Below, in pieces: positions 44,801 to 56,500 of a DNA stretch of 64,000 nucleotides (position 1 is the stretch's first letter; every line of letters begins with the position of its first letter). This stretch comes from Prostheceraeus crozeri (lineage: Eukaryota; Platyhelminthes; Polycladida; Euryleptidae): assembly GCA_907163375.1 (NCBI GenBank), contig CAJQUW010006861.1, forward strand, positions 21,117 to 85,116, read 5' to 3'. The notes under the pieces were generated by a model. That model ran no database searches and was not told the DNA's origin. It saw nothing but the letters and a program-made list of their open reading frames with translations. Both the position numbers and the translations under genes were made by a program.

Positions 44801-45822
44801 TAGCTCGGCTTCGTCGGTAAATGTCCTGGTTTCTTCAGAAAGCTTGATGTTACTCGACACTCATTCTCTAGAAAGAGAATATATTGTTTTGCTAGGACAA
44901 GTTATTACACATTCTTATGAAATTTGTGAAGGAAAATCAACTCATATATGTAGTTCAATAGTTCTTATTCAAACTTCTTCAATATTTTTTCTCATTTCCC
45001 CAAAAGTACACAAGCAATGAAGGTAAACAATCGGCAGTCACTATGAGAGAACAAAGACATGCCTTCGCAAATTGTCTTGTTTTGAACTTTCGTTCACTTT
45101 GCATGGTGTTTGTTTACTTATGCGGAAATGAGAAAAAATATTGAAGAAGTTTGAAAAAGAACTATTGAACTTATATGAATATAACTTACATATTCGCACT
45201 CTTCGCATCGCAAGGATTCTGAAGATACCAAACATGAACATTTTTGATGAAAAAGTGAGAACATAACATTTTCAACCAAAAAGGCCATGATTTTGTGATA
45301 ACTTCATGATATCACTATTTTTTCCTGGTTCACCGATTTTGATGAACAGCATGTCAAAAGAGAGGTCAGAAGATGCTCTTTCTCCCCGTGCCTGAATAAT
45401 TATCACACTCACATGTTTTCTTTTTGAAAAATTTGTGATTTGTAAATTCAGTGATTTTCATATTTTTAGCACTGCTCAGCAAATACAATAACGGATGCAA
45501 GTCTATCATGGCTAATTTTAAAGCTGAGAATGCAAGCTCTCGAATGATGTATGGTACGTTGATGTGCAACACGATTGGAGGGTATGAGGATCGATTGAAA
45601 TCAATGAAGTTTAGGTGGTCCGTTTTCTATTATCAGCTCTGGTTGCCCACGGATCGAGAGAACTTTTTTTAGCATGCTCTTCTATATTTCTCATTCAGTA
45701 ATTGTGATATTCCTTTTCTTTTTCAGATCCTGATGGCTTTGCTGGTGTTGACATTGATTTTTCGCAGAGCAAAGCATGAATTAAACCAAATAATAAAAGC
45801 TGAAAATTCTTCCATTGTGTGA
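35924..45822 (+). CDS. TMEM64: TMEM64-like VTT-domain membrane protein, three coding exons
   Basis: Host gene, 238 residues. Exons: 35924-36379 (152 codons, donor GTGAGT), 38635-38799 (55 codons, acceptor TTTTTCAG, donor GTGAGA), 45727-45822 (31 codons and stop, acceptor TTTTTCAG). Both introns are phase 0. Hydrophobic segments lie at about residues 8-27, 45-65, 72-96 and 203-219. TMEM64 family blocks are VSFPIAVGYIPLNWTCGYLF (55-74), MRMAPIPFGIQNLIFS (137-152) and LGLLPNQILNTFLGASFRS (167-185). The VTT/TVP38/DedA family acts in endomembrane lipid and vesicle handling; vertebrate TMEM64 also affects calcium signalling. It is shorter than human TMEM64 because the long N-terminal arm is absent. 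The exon seems to start at 35910; an ATG at 35911 is out of frame, so 35924 is chosen. Introns of 2.3 and 6.9 kb are filled with transposons. Confidence 0.88.
36634..36975 (+). repeat. direct repeat in intron 1
   Basis: About 100 bases starting CTCAGACTTGAA at about 36638 recur at about 36882, both reading on to GTAGA(G)TCTGC and then CTC(A/G)(G)AA(A)TGG. The spacing is about 245 bases. Possibly the two ends of a short non-autonomous element. Confidence 0.5.
37334..37821 (+). mobile_element. unusual reverse transcriptase fragment in intron 1
   Basis: A frame of 117 codons reads IQGDHCSMDSYALGVTPLLH, then CRQLWHADGSCFSDELDQVN, QWWKLLC and NPTYGY. This resembles an invertebrate reverse transcriptase group with TQGDP..M..YA.G..PL and W.ADD...... 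followed by WW..L...GP.YGY. The third box has lost its second Asp here. A following frame (37582-37821) overlaps the end. I do not know the element class, and it is decayed. Confidence 0.5.
37850..38110 (+). mobile_element. probable Penelope-like element end
   Basis: Contains CTGACGATGGCC followed by GGTTGAAAGG (38013-38043), the form found in the terminal region of many Penelope-like elements, where a hammerhead-like ribozyme lies. A second phrase, CCTCGCTATAA, appears at 38044 and again near 38092. A palindromic block lies at 37902-37965 (TCGCACTC... / ...AAGTGCGA). No protein is attached. Confidence 0.35.
39340..39965 (-). mobile_element. Penelope-like element, GIY-YIG end (minus copy)
   Basis: The frame 39785-39432 (117 codons) is a GIY-YIG endonuclease of the Penelope type: VYKYTCRICGEFYIGKTVHK, then FITRHLEHMRAINDHSSTSV and LYEHLAQKHNS. 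The YKYTC...FYIGKT block is the GIY-YIG pair, and the R and H that follow fit the active site. Upstream (39786-39965) pieces such as NEIIKKSDLPVKLINECG fit the end of the reverse transcriptase. The element is 5' truncated. It nicks target DNA so that its RT can prime there. Confidence 0.8.
40008..41348 (+). mobile_element. Penelope-like element, GIY-YIG end (plus copy), split by a MITE
   Basis: Begins with TCTATAGATACACCTGTCAC (YRYTC.ICGEFYI) at 40014, is cut by the element at 40056-41151, and resumes with GKTVHKFIIRHLEHMRAINN, HSSTSVLYEHLAQKHNGVGG. It lies back to back with the minus copy, about 45 bases apart at their 5' sides. The two copies are similar throughout the shared 250 bases. Both are truncated. 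Confidence 0.8.
40056..41151. mobile_element. 1.1-kb non-autonomous DNA transposon (MITE)
   Basis: Ends CACAGTGTCCGCGC and GCGCGGACACCCTG form a 14-base inverted repeat with two mismatches. ATATTG stands on both sides (40050-40055, 41152-41157), but only once in the empty site preserved in the sister Penelope copy. Next to both ends there are CCTGGAAAA-rich blocks (40071-40130 and 41069-41128), and these run in the same direction, not inverted. A 45-base repeat (CCCTCATTAACGTCGTGTGG) occurs at 40416 and 40461. No coding capacity. The CAGNG-type end suggests hAT, though a hAT would leave 8 bases. Confidence 0.85.
41478..43010. mobile_element. foldback element with repeated arms
   Basis: The left arm (41478-41790) and right arm (about 42600-43010) are inverted copies. 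Outer phrase left GGTTTTTTAAAGGGCTGTACC, right its inverse near 42990-43010. Each arm holds two to three units of roughly 125-130 bases with the phrases ACCAAATGGAGATTGCTTCA, AAATTTGAAAAAATCTG and GAGCCCTTTTC. Between the arms lies 800 bases of AT-rich DNA with an (AT)n run. The form is that of a foldback or long-arm MITE. Confidence 0.75.
41831..41886. repeat. (AT)n microsatellite
   Basis: About 27 AT units within the foldback element. Confidence 0.95.
43011..45726. other. rest of intron 2, no gene recognised
   Basis: AT-rich intron DNA. CAGGGTTCCCACTTAGTCTG at 43082 looks like a transposon end but no partner was found. Open frames here (for example 44742-45020) are not recognised. The last 15 bases are a pyrimidine tract before the exon 3 acceptor. 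Confidence 0.45.
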
Positions 45823-45917
45823 ACTGTTTTAGTCCGAAACCATATCAATTTCGCCCAAAAAGTTTTGTATGGAAATTTGTTTCTGAAGACAGTTTACTTA
45901 TTTTGTAAAAATTTCTT

Positions 45918-45923
45918 AATAAA
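45918..45923 (+). terminator. polyadenylation signal of the TMEM64-like gene
   Basis: AATAAA 96 bases after the stop codon, followed by T-rich and GT-containing sequence (TTTGTTTTTT, then GTGTCTC). Confidence 0.7.
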
Positions 45924-45940
45924 TTTGTTTTTTATCACTC

Positions 45941-47094
45941 GTGTCTCTCTCAAATCGTAAGTCATTTTCATATGCGACGCATGTGATATGTGGTTCACAA
46001 AATCTTTCTCATGGATCGAGTATTATCAATAGATTTTTTATTAGACGTGAGAATACTTTGGCCTCATGCAAATGAGCAATCTGCTGTGAGCTATTCGTGC
46101 ACTTTGAGAAGGATATTTGAACTAAATTTGCTTGCATCAGCGAGTTGTGCCAAAGCTACAAAGAATGAAGGCAGATTGATAATGGCAAGGTTTGAATTGT
46201 GAAAATAAAGGTCTGCCTTTGATATTGATCGAATGATGAAAAAGTGAAATGAACTTACATTACGTTTATTCACAATAGTCAGAAGTGACGAAAAGATAGT
46301 TGTAGCCGACAGATGGTGGCAAAAACAGGTTGGTTATTACTAGGTGGTAGAAAATACAGGGTGGTGCACATCGAACCACTAACCGTTTACAGCGATATTT
46401 TCAGCTTAAATTTATGCTGTTATTTTCACTGGATTTCCGAAAAATTGAATGAAAAAATTATCAGAAAATTGGAATTTTTGTTTTTATGTAGCCAAAAACT
46501 TGCGAACATTTTCATTAAACAGCGTTTTTCTCAAAAAAGAATAATTGTCGTTTTGCAATGAAATGTGCACGAACTAGAATGTAATTGCATCTATAGCCTA
46601 TATTGGGATAAACTAGGATAGCCCGAATTTTGGAGAAAGATGGCCTGGGCTAATGGCCATTATTTGTTCACAATTCAAAAAAATGATAGTACGTTATTAC
46701 ATTTGAGATTGAAGAAAGCGTGTGATGTGTAAAATCTTAAACGTAATAACTTAGTAAAACGTTGAATGCTTGACCACTGCGACTGATACATCTTTATTGT
46801 AATTGTAAATTACGACTTTTCTGACATCAAAACTTAAAAGCTATGCAGGTTTCTGATCAAAATTCGCAGTAATTAGCGACCCAAGCTAGAAATGAAAAAT
46901 TTAGATAATTTTGATATAGAAAACTCTGAGATGCACTAATTTGATTTTTCCATTGGCCTCACGTGGGATTGCCCGGTGGTAAAAATTGATCGGAAAATGC
47001 TCGGATTCTAAGCGTTTTCTCGATTCAGCATCGAGAAATCGTGCAATTTCCGATCAATTCATAATCGAAAAGTGAGCGATTTGTAGTCCATCGA
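45941..47094. other. no gene recognised
   Basis: AT-rich intergenic DNA. The last 110 bases hold scattered TCGAT/ATCGA words that prefigure the tandem array. Confidence 0.45.
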
Positions 47095-47352
47095 CCGATA
47101 TCGAATTGTCGCCCTATTTCCGATGCTTCTCATATCGATATTTTGTCTATAAGTCGTTCATTTGCCGATATCGAATTGTCGCCCTATTTCCGATGCTTCT
47201 CATATCGATATTATGTCTATAAGTCGTTCATTTGCCGATATCGAATTGTCGCCCTATTTCCGATGCTTCTCATATCGATATTATGTCTATAAGTCGTTCA
47301 TTTGCCGATATCGAATTGTCGCCCTATTTCCGATGCTTCTCATATCGATATC
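47095..47352. repeat. 70-bp tandem repeat, 3.7 copies
   Basis: Units start with CCGATATCGAATTGTC at 47095, 47165, 47235 and 47305 (last one partial). Copies are almost identical. Each has the palindromes CGATATCG and ATATCGATAT. Since 70 is not a multiple of 3, open frames across it are a by-product. Confidence 0.97.
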
Positions 47353-48088
47353 AAGTCTCAGTGAAAAACGTACGTAACAGTGAGGTCCCATCATGCTCAT
47401 GGATATTGCGTGGGCGATCGTCATCCCACCATCAGACCATGTGGGCGTTTGATGGGATCTGACATGGAATTCCCATATCATTTGCTCATCATTTTATCAT
47501 CTCATCCCCCTTAAATTCATAAATGTCTAGTAATGTCTCGATATCTAGTAATGCGATTGGTCTCTTTCCAAACTCAAAATTCATAGATTTAATTTGTATG
47601 ACGGAAAATTCACTCATTCTCTCATCAATTATTCTCCTCTTCCTATTCCCAGTCTTCATAAATCCCAACTCAGACATCCCAACTCCTTCTGCTGCTATCC
47701 CAATTTCTTTAATCTCTATCCTCCAGTTCCACGATCCTATCCTCTCGATCCCCTTTTCTCTTTTTTTTCACTCCGTGTCTTTTTTATTTTCCACTTAATC
47801 TTCTTCATATCCCTCTCATTTTTCTCCTTTTCCCCTTGTTCGACCTAATCTCTCTTATATTCTCATCTATGCATTTGGATACATTCGATGCGATGTAAAA
47901 AAATGTAGTCTCAAAAAAAGCGACATTATGTTTTTGCATTGCAAACTGTCACTTAAATCTCACAAGAAAGAAATTCGCATTTTACAATTAAGTCTTCAAA
48001 TGAAATAAATTATCTTATTGTGTGCTTGCGTGTTTTTCTATCAACTCTGCAGCTTTCCCTTTCCGAATGATTTCATTACCTTGGATGG
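47353..48088. other. no gene recognised
   Basis: Includes a pyrimidine-rich stretch on the + strand (47625-47850) made mostly of T and C, the cause of the long open frames there. Confidence 0.45.
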
Positions 48089-48406
48089 TTACCTAAGTAA
48101 CCAATTATAAAAGATATTCATTTTGCTTTCAGTAGTATACTTCGTATCTGAAATCTGTGCAAGTGATGTGATTTTGAAAGCTTTTACACAGACAGGTTCC
48201 GTTGCGCAATCTCCCCGCCCTTCTCGCTTTAGCAGACTAATGCTTCGGCAGCATTTGTCTTTGTCCGCGTTCGCCTGCCGACAGCTACAGATGGATCGAT
48301 GACGCTGACTCTCACTTGCAGTCACACAAGCGAGCAACGCACATAATGATATGACGTCAAATATAGCAGTGATCCGGCACTCTGTTGTGGACTTTACGCA
48401 CGCCAC
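48089..48406 (-). CDS. possible secreted six-cysteine peptide
   Basis: Minus-strand open frame of 105 codons from 48406. Residues about 14-31 (IFDVISLCALLACVTASE) could act as a signal peptide core ending in small residues, followed by SICSCRQANADKDKCCRSIS, then GDCATEPVCV, giving a C-x-C ... C-C ... C ... C set. A CRE-like word TGACGTCA lies at 48353. No family is recognised, the residues before the hydrophobic core are long for a signal peptide, and the frame overlaps an equally long open frame on the other strand. It may be chance. Confidence 0.22.
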   Translation of the reverse strand: MACVKSTTECRITAIFDVISLCALLACVTASESQRHRSICSCRQANADKDKCCRSISLLKREGRGDCATEPVCVKAFKITSLAQISDTKYTTESKMNIFYNWLLR

Positions 48407-51048
48407 TGCTATCCTTCATGTCTTCAGAGACCAGCGTGTCTCAGTATTGCCTATTTTATCGTGCACAATATCAAATTTAGTGACACATGGATTAAATTGT
48501 GCAACATTCGACATGGTGAAGAATTCCTTGAACGAAAGCAGCCTTTCATCCGATAGCTTTAAGGAGATTGATACATCTATCAAGTGAAAATCGGGAGAAA
48601 TCACCAGAGCAGAACAATCTGTATTATCTCCATAGTCAATGTCGTTTGGTTTCTCAACTTAGTGTTTCGAGTTCAATGCTTCTCATGTTCATGTGTCGAT
48701 TGCTTTCGTCGCAACATGTAAGTATCAGCATGCTAATTCATATTTTAATATGTGATTAAATGAAGTAAGAACTTTATGCATACGAGTATCGTCAAAAGAA
48801 TTCATTCAGATGTTTACAACCGAAAACCCCTAGAATCATAGCTGTCATTTTCGTAAAAGTCAAGTTGATGATTTACATCAGCTCAACATATTTCAGTAAC
48901 TCAGCGCAAGGAGCAAAGGATTTCAAGAATATTCGTAAAAGTAATTCAAAATGTACAAAGAAATCAGAAACCACGCATATAAAATAACACTATTATTTTG
49001 GATCACTTCCATAAACATTCTTGTAATCCTTTGCTCCTGAAGATAGCGCTGAGCTATTGAAATATATCGAGCTGATGTAAAATAGATCAACTTGACTTTT
49101 CCCAAAACAACACTAAAGCAGTCAATGCACCTAGAATGATTAATTGAGGTGCAATGTGAATTTCTTTCTTTGTTCAGTTGTCATCAAGATAAGAATTATG
49201 GTCTAATGTATTTCTAATTTGAAATGCTGTGATGCAGTAGCTTAATTGAATGCATTGTCGATCTAAATCACATATTAAGGAGAATTTTTGAAAAAGCCCA
49301 GACTCTTTCCATGTATTCCATCGGCCTATAAAATTCTGAAAGTTAAACCTATCATGCTTTACTATATCGTGATATTACAGATGTTATTCCCTAGCACATA
49401 TGTTCTGTGATTTTCTTGATGATTTAACTGAAACTAATTTCACCAATTATAATGGATTGACACTTTTTATTTTGCAAATATCAATAATAGTTTTTATGCA
49501 CTCTTACCTAATTGTTATATAGGCCTACAATGTACATGCACTTTCATTTATTCACAATTAATGCTAAAACATGAAAATAAATATCTTTTATTCCTCATTC
49601 AATTGCGAGTACATACCACCGGCTGTTGCCATTTTAGATTGATCAATTTGTGCGGAGTATCTCTGAAGCTTGTGCCTGAATATGCTTGAACATCGAGTTT
49701 GGCAGGCGGTTGTTTCTGTACTAGGAAAACCAGACAAAGTAAGTAAAACTTTCAGCTAGAATGTGTGAATTATTCTTAACTAAAACATCATGTATCAAAT
49801 CAAATTTTTTCCACTCTTTTTACTGGATTTTTCATTAATTAATTTTACATTTTTTCCAAGGATATGTAGGCTATACATAAATTGACTTCAGGCATGCGAA
49901 GGATGTGATTGCATCGGTAGTAGGCTTACTCAAACCAATTTTTAAATAAAAATACTGTACAATAGAAAAATAATTTGATAATTAGATAGCCTAATTTCCT
50001 TTCTCTTCAATTGTAATTACGAAGTATTTTTTAATATTTCAGCTATTGAAATGAAAACTAAAGATGTATGCCTTCATTTATTTGCGAAATGGAAATTGCA
50101 GCAGTTAGATAACATTTTATATTATTAAATAATGTGATAAACATTTTAATTTGCCCTAGGGTTCAGACTTAAATAATAGGCCTTAATAATAGGGCTTTTT
50201 GATGACTTCATCATTTATCCAAACATAAAAAATGTGTATTTTATGTTTCAACACCATTAAAACACATAATTCACATGATGAGAGATTTTCAAGGATATCT
50301 TGAAGAAAAGTTATTCGTAGCTAGAAAATCCTAATTTTTCTAAAAAAAAATACCTCTGACTTTCACAAGAATAAAGAACACGAAACTTTTGACTCAGCGT
50401 TGACTGTGATGTTACTACTCCCCAAGATAAGGTTGTTTTGATTAGCCATGTGCATATTTTATGACATTCTACATTGCATTTTTACATGTACAGTGTATAC
50501 GATACATGTCTATTCTCGTTACCAATATTAGGTTTAAGCAATCTTGATTTTTTTGTAAATGTTGCTTTGTCAGTCTCGTTAAAGAATCTCGACAGGTTAC
50601 GTCAAAAATCTCGCATTATTTTAATTCCTATAAAAGCCAGAGGCTATTTCAAAAATAACAAAAGTGCAAATGAAATATTATTTGAAACTCTCGATTCTGT
50701 GATGGCCTATGTGATCAGTGATAAATGTAGGCCTATTATTTATGTTATAAATATAATTATTCAGTCATATTCATAAATTGCATTCATATCAGGTGTTTCA
50801 ATTTTAATCATATACTGTAATTCTTGAAAAACTAAACATTGCTTTCGTACATTCCTATTCAACATTCAATTAATTGCAGGGAGGTAAAGTGCAGTTAATA
50901 TTCTGAGATATCAAAAAATGCATCTATCGATATAATATTTCAAATTTACTAACAGAAGTATCAGGTAATATTCTTTTTGTTGATTGTTAATTATAATAAA
51001 GTCTGAAAATTCAATGCAAAGTAAAAACACAGTACATTACCCTAGTAA
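48407..51048. other. no gene recognised
   Basis: AT-rich DNA. One pair of inverted phrases is visible: TTCTTGTAATCCTTTGCTCCTG at about 49018 is the inverse of sequence near 48909-48930 (AGGAGCAAAGGATTTCAAGAA), and GAGCTGATGTAAA (49068) of 48868-48882, so 48865-49100 is a short inverted-repeat element. Confidence 0.5.
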
Positions 51049-51250
51049 CACGCTTCTGACGGCCCCACGCTGGCTCAGGAAAGGGTCATATGGGCTGTCG
51101 TGGGCACCACTTTTTTGAGGATTGGCAAGGTGAGGGTACCACTTGAGGTGACCCATGCCCAATAAAACCCTCACCGTACCGGCGACTGACGGCATCTCTA
51201 AATATTTGCCCCATAAGCCACAATTTCGCCAGTAGCGCGCCGATGCTTAT
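51049..51250. other. GC-richer patch, possible short transposon
   Basis: Stands out by composition from AT-rich surroundings (CACGCTGGCTCAGG, CGTACCGGCGACTGACGG). The word TGACGG occurs near both sides. No family recognised. Confidence 0.25.
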
Positions 51251-53527
51251 AAATTTAGCCAGCCGTTTATGCAGAAATTTCCATAACGATGAAAGTTATG
51301 ACATGTAGTAAGCCATAATTGTCATCATATGAATGATGCTATAAGTGGCGATTGCACAGCATGTATGGTAATGCAGGATTTGAATATCGATCAGTGTCCC
51401 CAATCAATCAGCAACATTATCATGGAACAGATATTTTATTCTTCTATATTCCTGTATTTTGTGAGTACTAACGGAATACACTTGTTTCACCCTTACATCA
51501 TACAGAGTGAGGCTACTTGTTGACGCTGAAATCTCCCTTCATTTTCTGTTTATGAAGACATTTTTGAAGCACAACGGTACTCTATTAACTTACGGCATAT
51601 TTAGAAGCTTTGGGTATATTTTGTTTAAGTGCTCATATTTCAAATAGATATATTTCGGTTCTGCAAGCCTGTGGATTCTTGGAAAACGTTTGTCAGACTT
51701 ACTTCCTAATCCGCTATTATACATCATTACCGACTGACTGGTGCGGAGGCAAGTATTGATTGAGCTTTGTGCTGCTGCTAGTAAGAATAATACAACAAGT
51801 ACATGTAATGGTTATTGTACAGTAAGCTAGGTCGAGTACGCTGGGCGTTGTCTTCCAAACTTGTGGTAGTTTATTGTCTTGAAAGAGAATTTCATTGACA
51901 AACTCATAACGTCACTTTGTGTAGAAATTGCGTAATGAAGCTTGTCAGATGGTCGACCTGTTTGATACAGACGAGAAAGTTATTAGTTAGGCTAAGAGAA
52001 ACCTGGGCATGACGCTCCATTCTGAAATATGACATTGCGCAACGTGAAAAGGGAAATCTGGATTTTCATAATATTTATGCAGCTTTTCATCCAACGCTAT
52101 CACGTGATGAAATTTTACTTGGTGAAAGTAACTAATTGAATGAGTAAACGAGACTCCAGTTGTCGCCATAGCGAAGACGGCCTGCTCTGATCAACAGCAC
52201 GTGAAGCCGGTAAGCAAGTCATTGTCTCGTGTCAGAAATATACAGTACTGGGGTGTATTTTGTGTCTAAAAAATACTTCGGCAAGAAGTTGGCGGATACT
52301 ATTAAAGTCGCGGCAATTATTCATTGATAAAAGTGATTAGAAGCTCATATGATAAAAAGTAGACATTTACACCATTTCCATTTATATAAGTAATCACGCA
52401 GTACGTACGGGTTCTGATTCATCTGCATAGTCAGTCATCGTAATTGCAGCTTGATAAAATTGCAAGAAGTTTCTGTGGAAGTTCATCAACTCAAATATGT
52501 GATTAAGCGCTTTTGCAGTTATAGATGAACGTTCCTTCTATGAAAGGAACACCTTCATAAGTGCCCGTTTGTAATGAATACGAGAATTTTTGCGAGAATA
52601 TATGAATCATTTGTTTGCAATTCATGAAGATTTTCAATGTAAATCCATTCAATTTTATGAAATGCACCATCAGAATCTTTGTAAGTAAGAATTTGATAGT
52701 CATGCAATAGATTTCTCATTAACTTAAGCAAATGAGACGCATCAAAAATTCACTTCGGTTGGCCTATTAACGGTTGTCCTGCCCTAGAAAAAATTTTGCT
52801 TCACCTGCTCAGCAGGGTCTCCCGGACAATCATTACTCTAATGTATTATTGTCACTTTGATGCAAACTAATCGACTCAATTTAATAAAGTCATAACTTTC
52901 AAAGCACACCATTGCTTAGAAACATTTTGATAACTGAAAATGATCCATCACATATTCAAAGTGCAGTTTAAAACTCCCGTTTAGGTCTGCCATCTGCAAG
53001 TTATTAGAAGAATGATGTACAATTTAGCATATCCATATCAGCACTTCAATGGGAAAAATTGAGTTTGATGATGACAATTAAATCGCATTCTATGAATGCA
53101 GCAAAACTTTTGTACCGAAAGCATAATTACATGACAAATCCATAGATTCAAAATATGTTCATATGTTTGTATTAGCGTGTGCACCTCATCATGCTACCGT
53201 ATCTGTACTCTGCTTCTAGAATATGATCACAATATGCATTCCTTTTCTTTCGGAAACGTACTCACAATTCCTGATGGTGACATCTCCACTTAACATTTTC
53301 CACTGATCGGATCTTCTTTCTCACAGGCAGGTGTCAGAATGAGCACCTACATCATATGATGCAAGCATCTGCAGGTAGACCTAACACCAGGATGGAATCT
53401 TCATATTGCATCGTCTGTCTAAAAGCACACAATTCGGCCAGTTTTGTCGTCTAACTGTTGGCCATGTCATCTTCGAAATCAACTGCTTCAATATAGCGGG
53501 AATTCGTCACGCCGGCTGTCTCATTTT
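51251..53527. other. no gene recognised
   Basis: AT-rich DNA with short open frames only on both strands. Confidence 0.45.
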
Positions 53528-53573
53528 GGCCTACTCCTCACAAGTGACGTGGCCTACTCCTCACAAGTGACGT
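53528..53573. repeat. 23-bp exact tandem duplication
   Basis: GGCCTACTCCTCACAAGTGACGT twice in a row (53528-53550, 53551-53573). Confidence 0.95.
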
Positions 53574-56500
53574 TCATCTGAGAACAGTTTCGCTAGAAGA
53601 AACGTCAACATAGTGCAGTTTCATTCATCAGACCAACAGCTGATCATCATGCAGTGCTAGCAAAGCTCACACATCAATAAATATTCTAAGGGAGCGCGGA
53701 TTGTAGAGAGAACTTGACAGATTCCGTAACAGGGTCCAGGCAGGTGAAGCACTTTTAGGTCGTAGCATTAAAACAAATAATAATTGGCGGTTCAAACTTT
53801 ACATGTGGCTTCACTGTGTCAGTTCATGAAAAGTCACGGAAGAGCTTTGGGATAGGCTATATTCATTAGCCTATTTACACTTCTACAGCTGATTGAATAT
53901 TGAAAAGTCCTGAAAAACCTTGCAATGCAGGACAGCCGTTAAAGAATTGGGACATGAGATGTTGGAACGATCTGGAGGTGCACGACGAGGTATTTTTAGT
54001 GTCGTGTTCAATTAGGACGGATAACCATAAAAAACACTGGGAACTGCATTATTTTTCAAAAAGGTTTTCGTCTGAAACTGACTTTCTCACCTTGCCTTCC
54101 CCGAGATACCAAGTTATCTTCATGATCGCTGTAAACGAAGTGAGCACTACATACGAACGAGATGTTTTTAACGGGAATGAATTTCTTTCTCTATATTTTA
54201 CTCAGTCAAGTTTTGAGAAGATCGGAATTACTACACAGAAACAAATGAAATGATAATGTTGAAAATTTTATCGCTCGATTTTAGCAGCGAGGAACACAAC
54301 ATGACACATATATCCTCTGAATAATATCAGTCAAAAACAAAATTATAAGTTATATTACTTATATTATTTACTTCAATTGCGAAGACTCCTACAAGTTGTC
54401 AAAACATGTCAATGAAGAATTTAGTACTTCAATGATAAAAGAAAAATGTGGCCGTCAAATTTTGATCTCTTCAAATATCGATTCAACCTGTGGCATGACT
54501 AAGGTACCGCACATTTGTTAATTTAGCAATTGAACACAATATTGCATGATGTAATTCAAACAAAACATTGTAATTTACTGGTCTTTCATGCTTTGCTGCT
54601 GGCTAACTCTCCAATTTCTTGCCCAAGTATTTTCAGCGGCCGTCGATGTAAACAAGAAATCGCGGCTTCAGTGCAAGTAACGGTGAATGAATGAAAGCGG
54701 GAAGTCTTTCCATAATCTAGTTCTGTGGTTGTCGTACGCTGTGGTCATTTCTCTCCTTCTCGTGGAATAATATTCTAACCACAGAATTAGATTCTGTGAT
54801 TCCAACCTATTCCTAGCGTTGTTCTTTTTAGGCTTGCAATATAATTTCCGCGTTGTCTGATGTATGATTCAGATTCTTTGAAGTATATATTAAAGCAACA
54901 TGAATGATGTTTACTTTTGTTCACTTCCGTCATGTTTAAATTTCGTGTTTATGTTTAACTGCTGTGCAGATCACACAAGCCGTTTAATAAATAATTTCAT
55001 AAAAAAGTTGAACCATTTTCATATGCAGTTTTCGGTTGAATTTAATTTCTTAAGTGGTCAGTTGTGGCCAGTAGCTTTCCGAAAGATAATTGAGAGTTTT
55101 CTTTGATGCAGGATTTTAGCATGAAGAGGACCGAATTTTTCCATGAGAACTGTCAAACAGTGTGAGCTATCATTCAGCTTCATCATAATGTTAAGATTTG
55201 TTGAATGTACAAAAAGATACAGTGCTAATAACATTTACCGAAAAAAATTTATGTCTTCTGCTAGATTTGTTATTATCGTTTCTGTCACGGATGTTTAGAT
55301 AGCAGTATTTTAAAAATTCACATGCTTTCCGCATCATATTTTGCCGCAGTTATGCCTTATCTAGTAAGAATTTACTTCAGACTTCCTGCAGGCAATGTTG
55401 TGAAACATAACATTCTTATCGCCGTGGTTTTTAGTTAAGCAATTTAATTTCCGCGGGATCTGATATGCCTATTAGATTCTTTGAAGTAATTATTAAAGCA
55501 GTCTGAATGATATTTACCTTTGTTCACTTCATCATAATCAAATGGCATGTATATATGTTTAAATGTTATGTAGATCATACATTTACTTTATGTTGCACAC
55601 TGATGTCAATATGCGAACTTCACAAGACGATCAATGACTTACAACCTTTGGATGTAACTTAATCCTTTAATTGTAATGTTTTTAGAGAAAAACTCAATTA
55701 AGACTGGTTGAGGGGCTCAAAGTCTCAAATTCAGCGCCAACTTTTAGGCTACCTTCTATAGGCTAGGTCTAGAGATTTCGTCTTATCGGTCATTGGGGTG
55801 CACTTCTACGCGGTAGTTAGAAGTAGTGAAGGAAAGAAATTGTTGCGATATGATGCTTTCCCCATCGAATATTTTGTCACAGTGTGGATAGAGAGTGAGA
55901 ATACGCTGACACCATATCTTTTTCTGGATTGGTGAAGGTGAAAAGCAGAGAGGGTTCCTTAAAACGCAGAGTGAAAGAGAACCAGAAATGCCGCCCACAC
56001 GGTCAATCATAAATTCTCTCGCTAGAGATAGCTCTCAATAGTGGTGTAGAATCACGCTTTTCTCTAAGTAAAATATTAAGTGGTCGAATATCTCTCTTCT
56101 AAAAGGTATCAATATGCCCCCATTCCTTTCAGTTTAGGAGTTAGGGAAATTGTTGTTGAAATTTAAAGTTGATATTCTTGATTTAATCATTAAAGAAGGT
56201 CTAATCGCCATCCACTGTGCTGAGAAAATTCGCTGAAATGCTAGGTATACACAACAAAAGTTATGTCTCCTATCACTATTATGAGGTCGAATGGACGAAA
56301 TTCCTATATTAGTATACAAAGTTACGGAGCCATTTTAAGGATAGCTCTACCTTGATTCTCGAAATTATAGTTTAGCCGAAGTTATAGTTATTTTGTCGAA
56401 ATTTAACTAACTTTTTAATTGCAAATCTCGAATTTACCCGGTATGACTGGCGACTTTACAATAGGGAGTTGTGTCGATGTTGACATATGTGAACTAGGGA

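Noticed and set aside
47095-47352. Regularly spaced repeats resembling a CRISPR array
   Set aside because: The 70-base units are contiguous with no unique spacers, and this is animal DNA.
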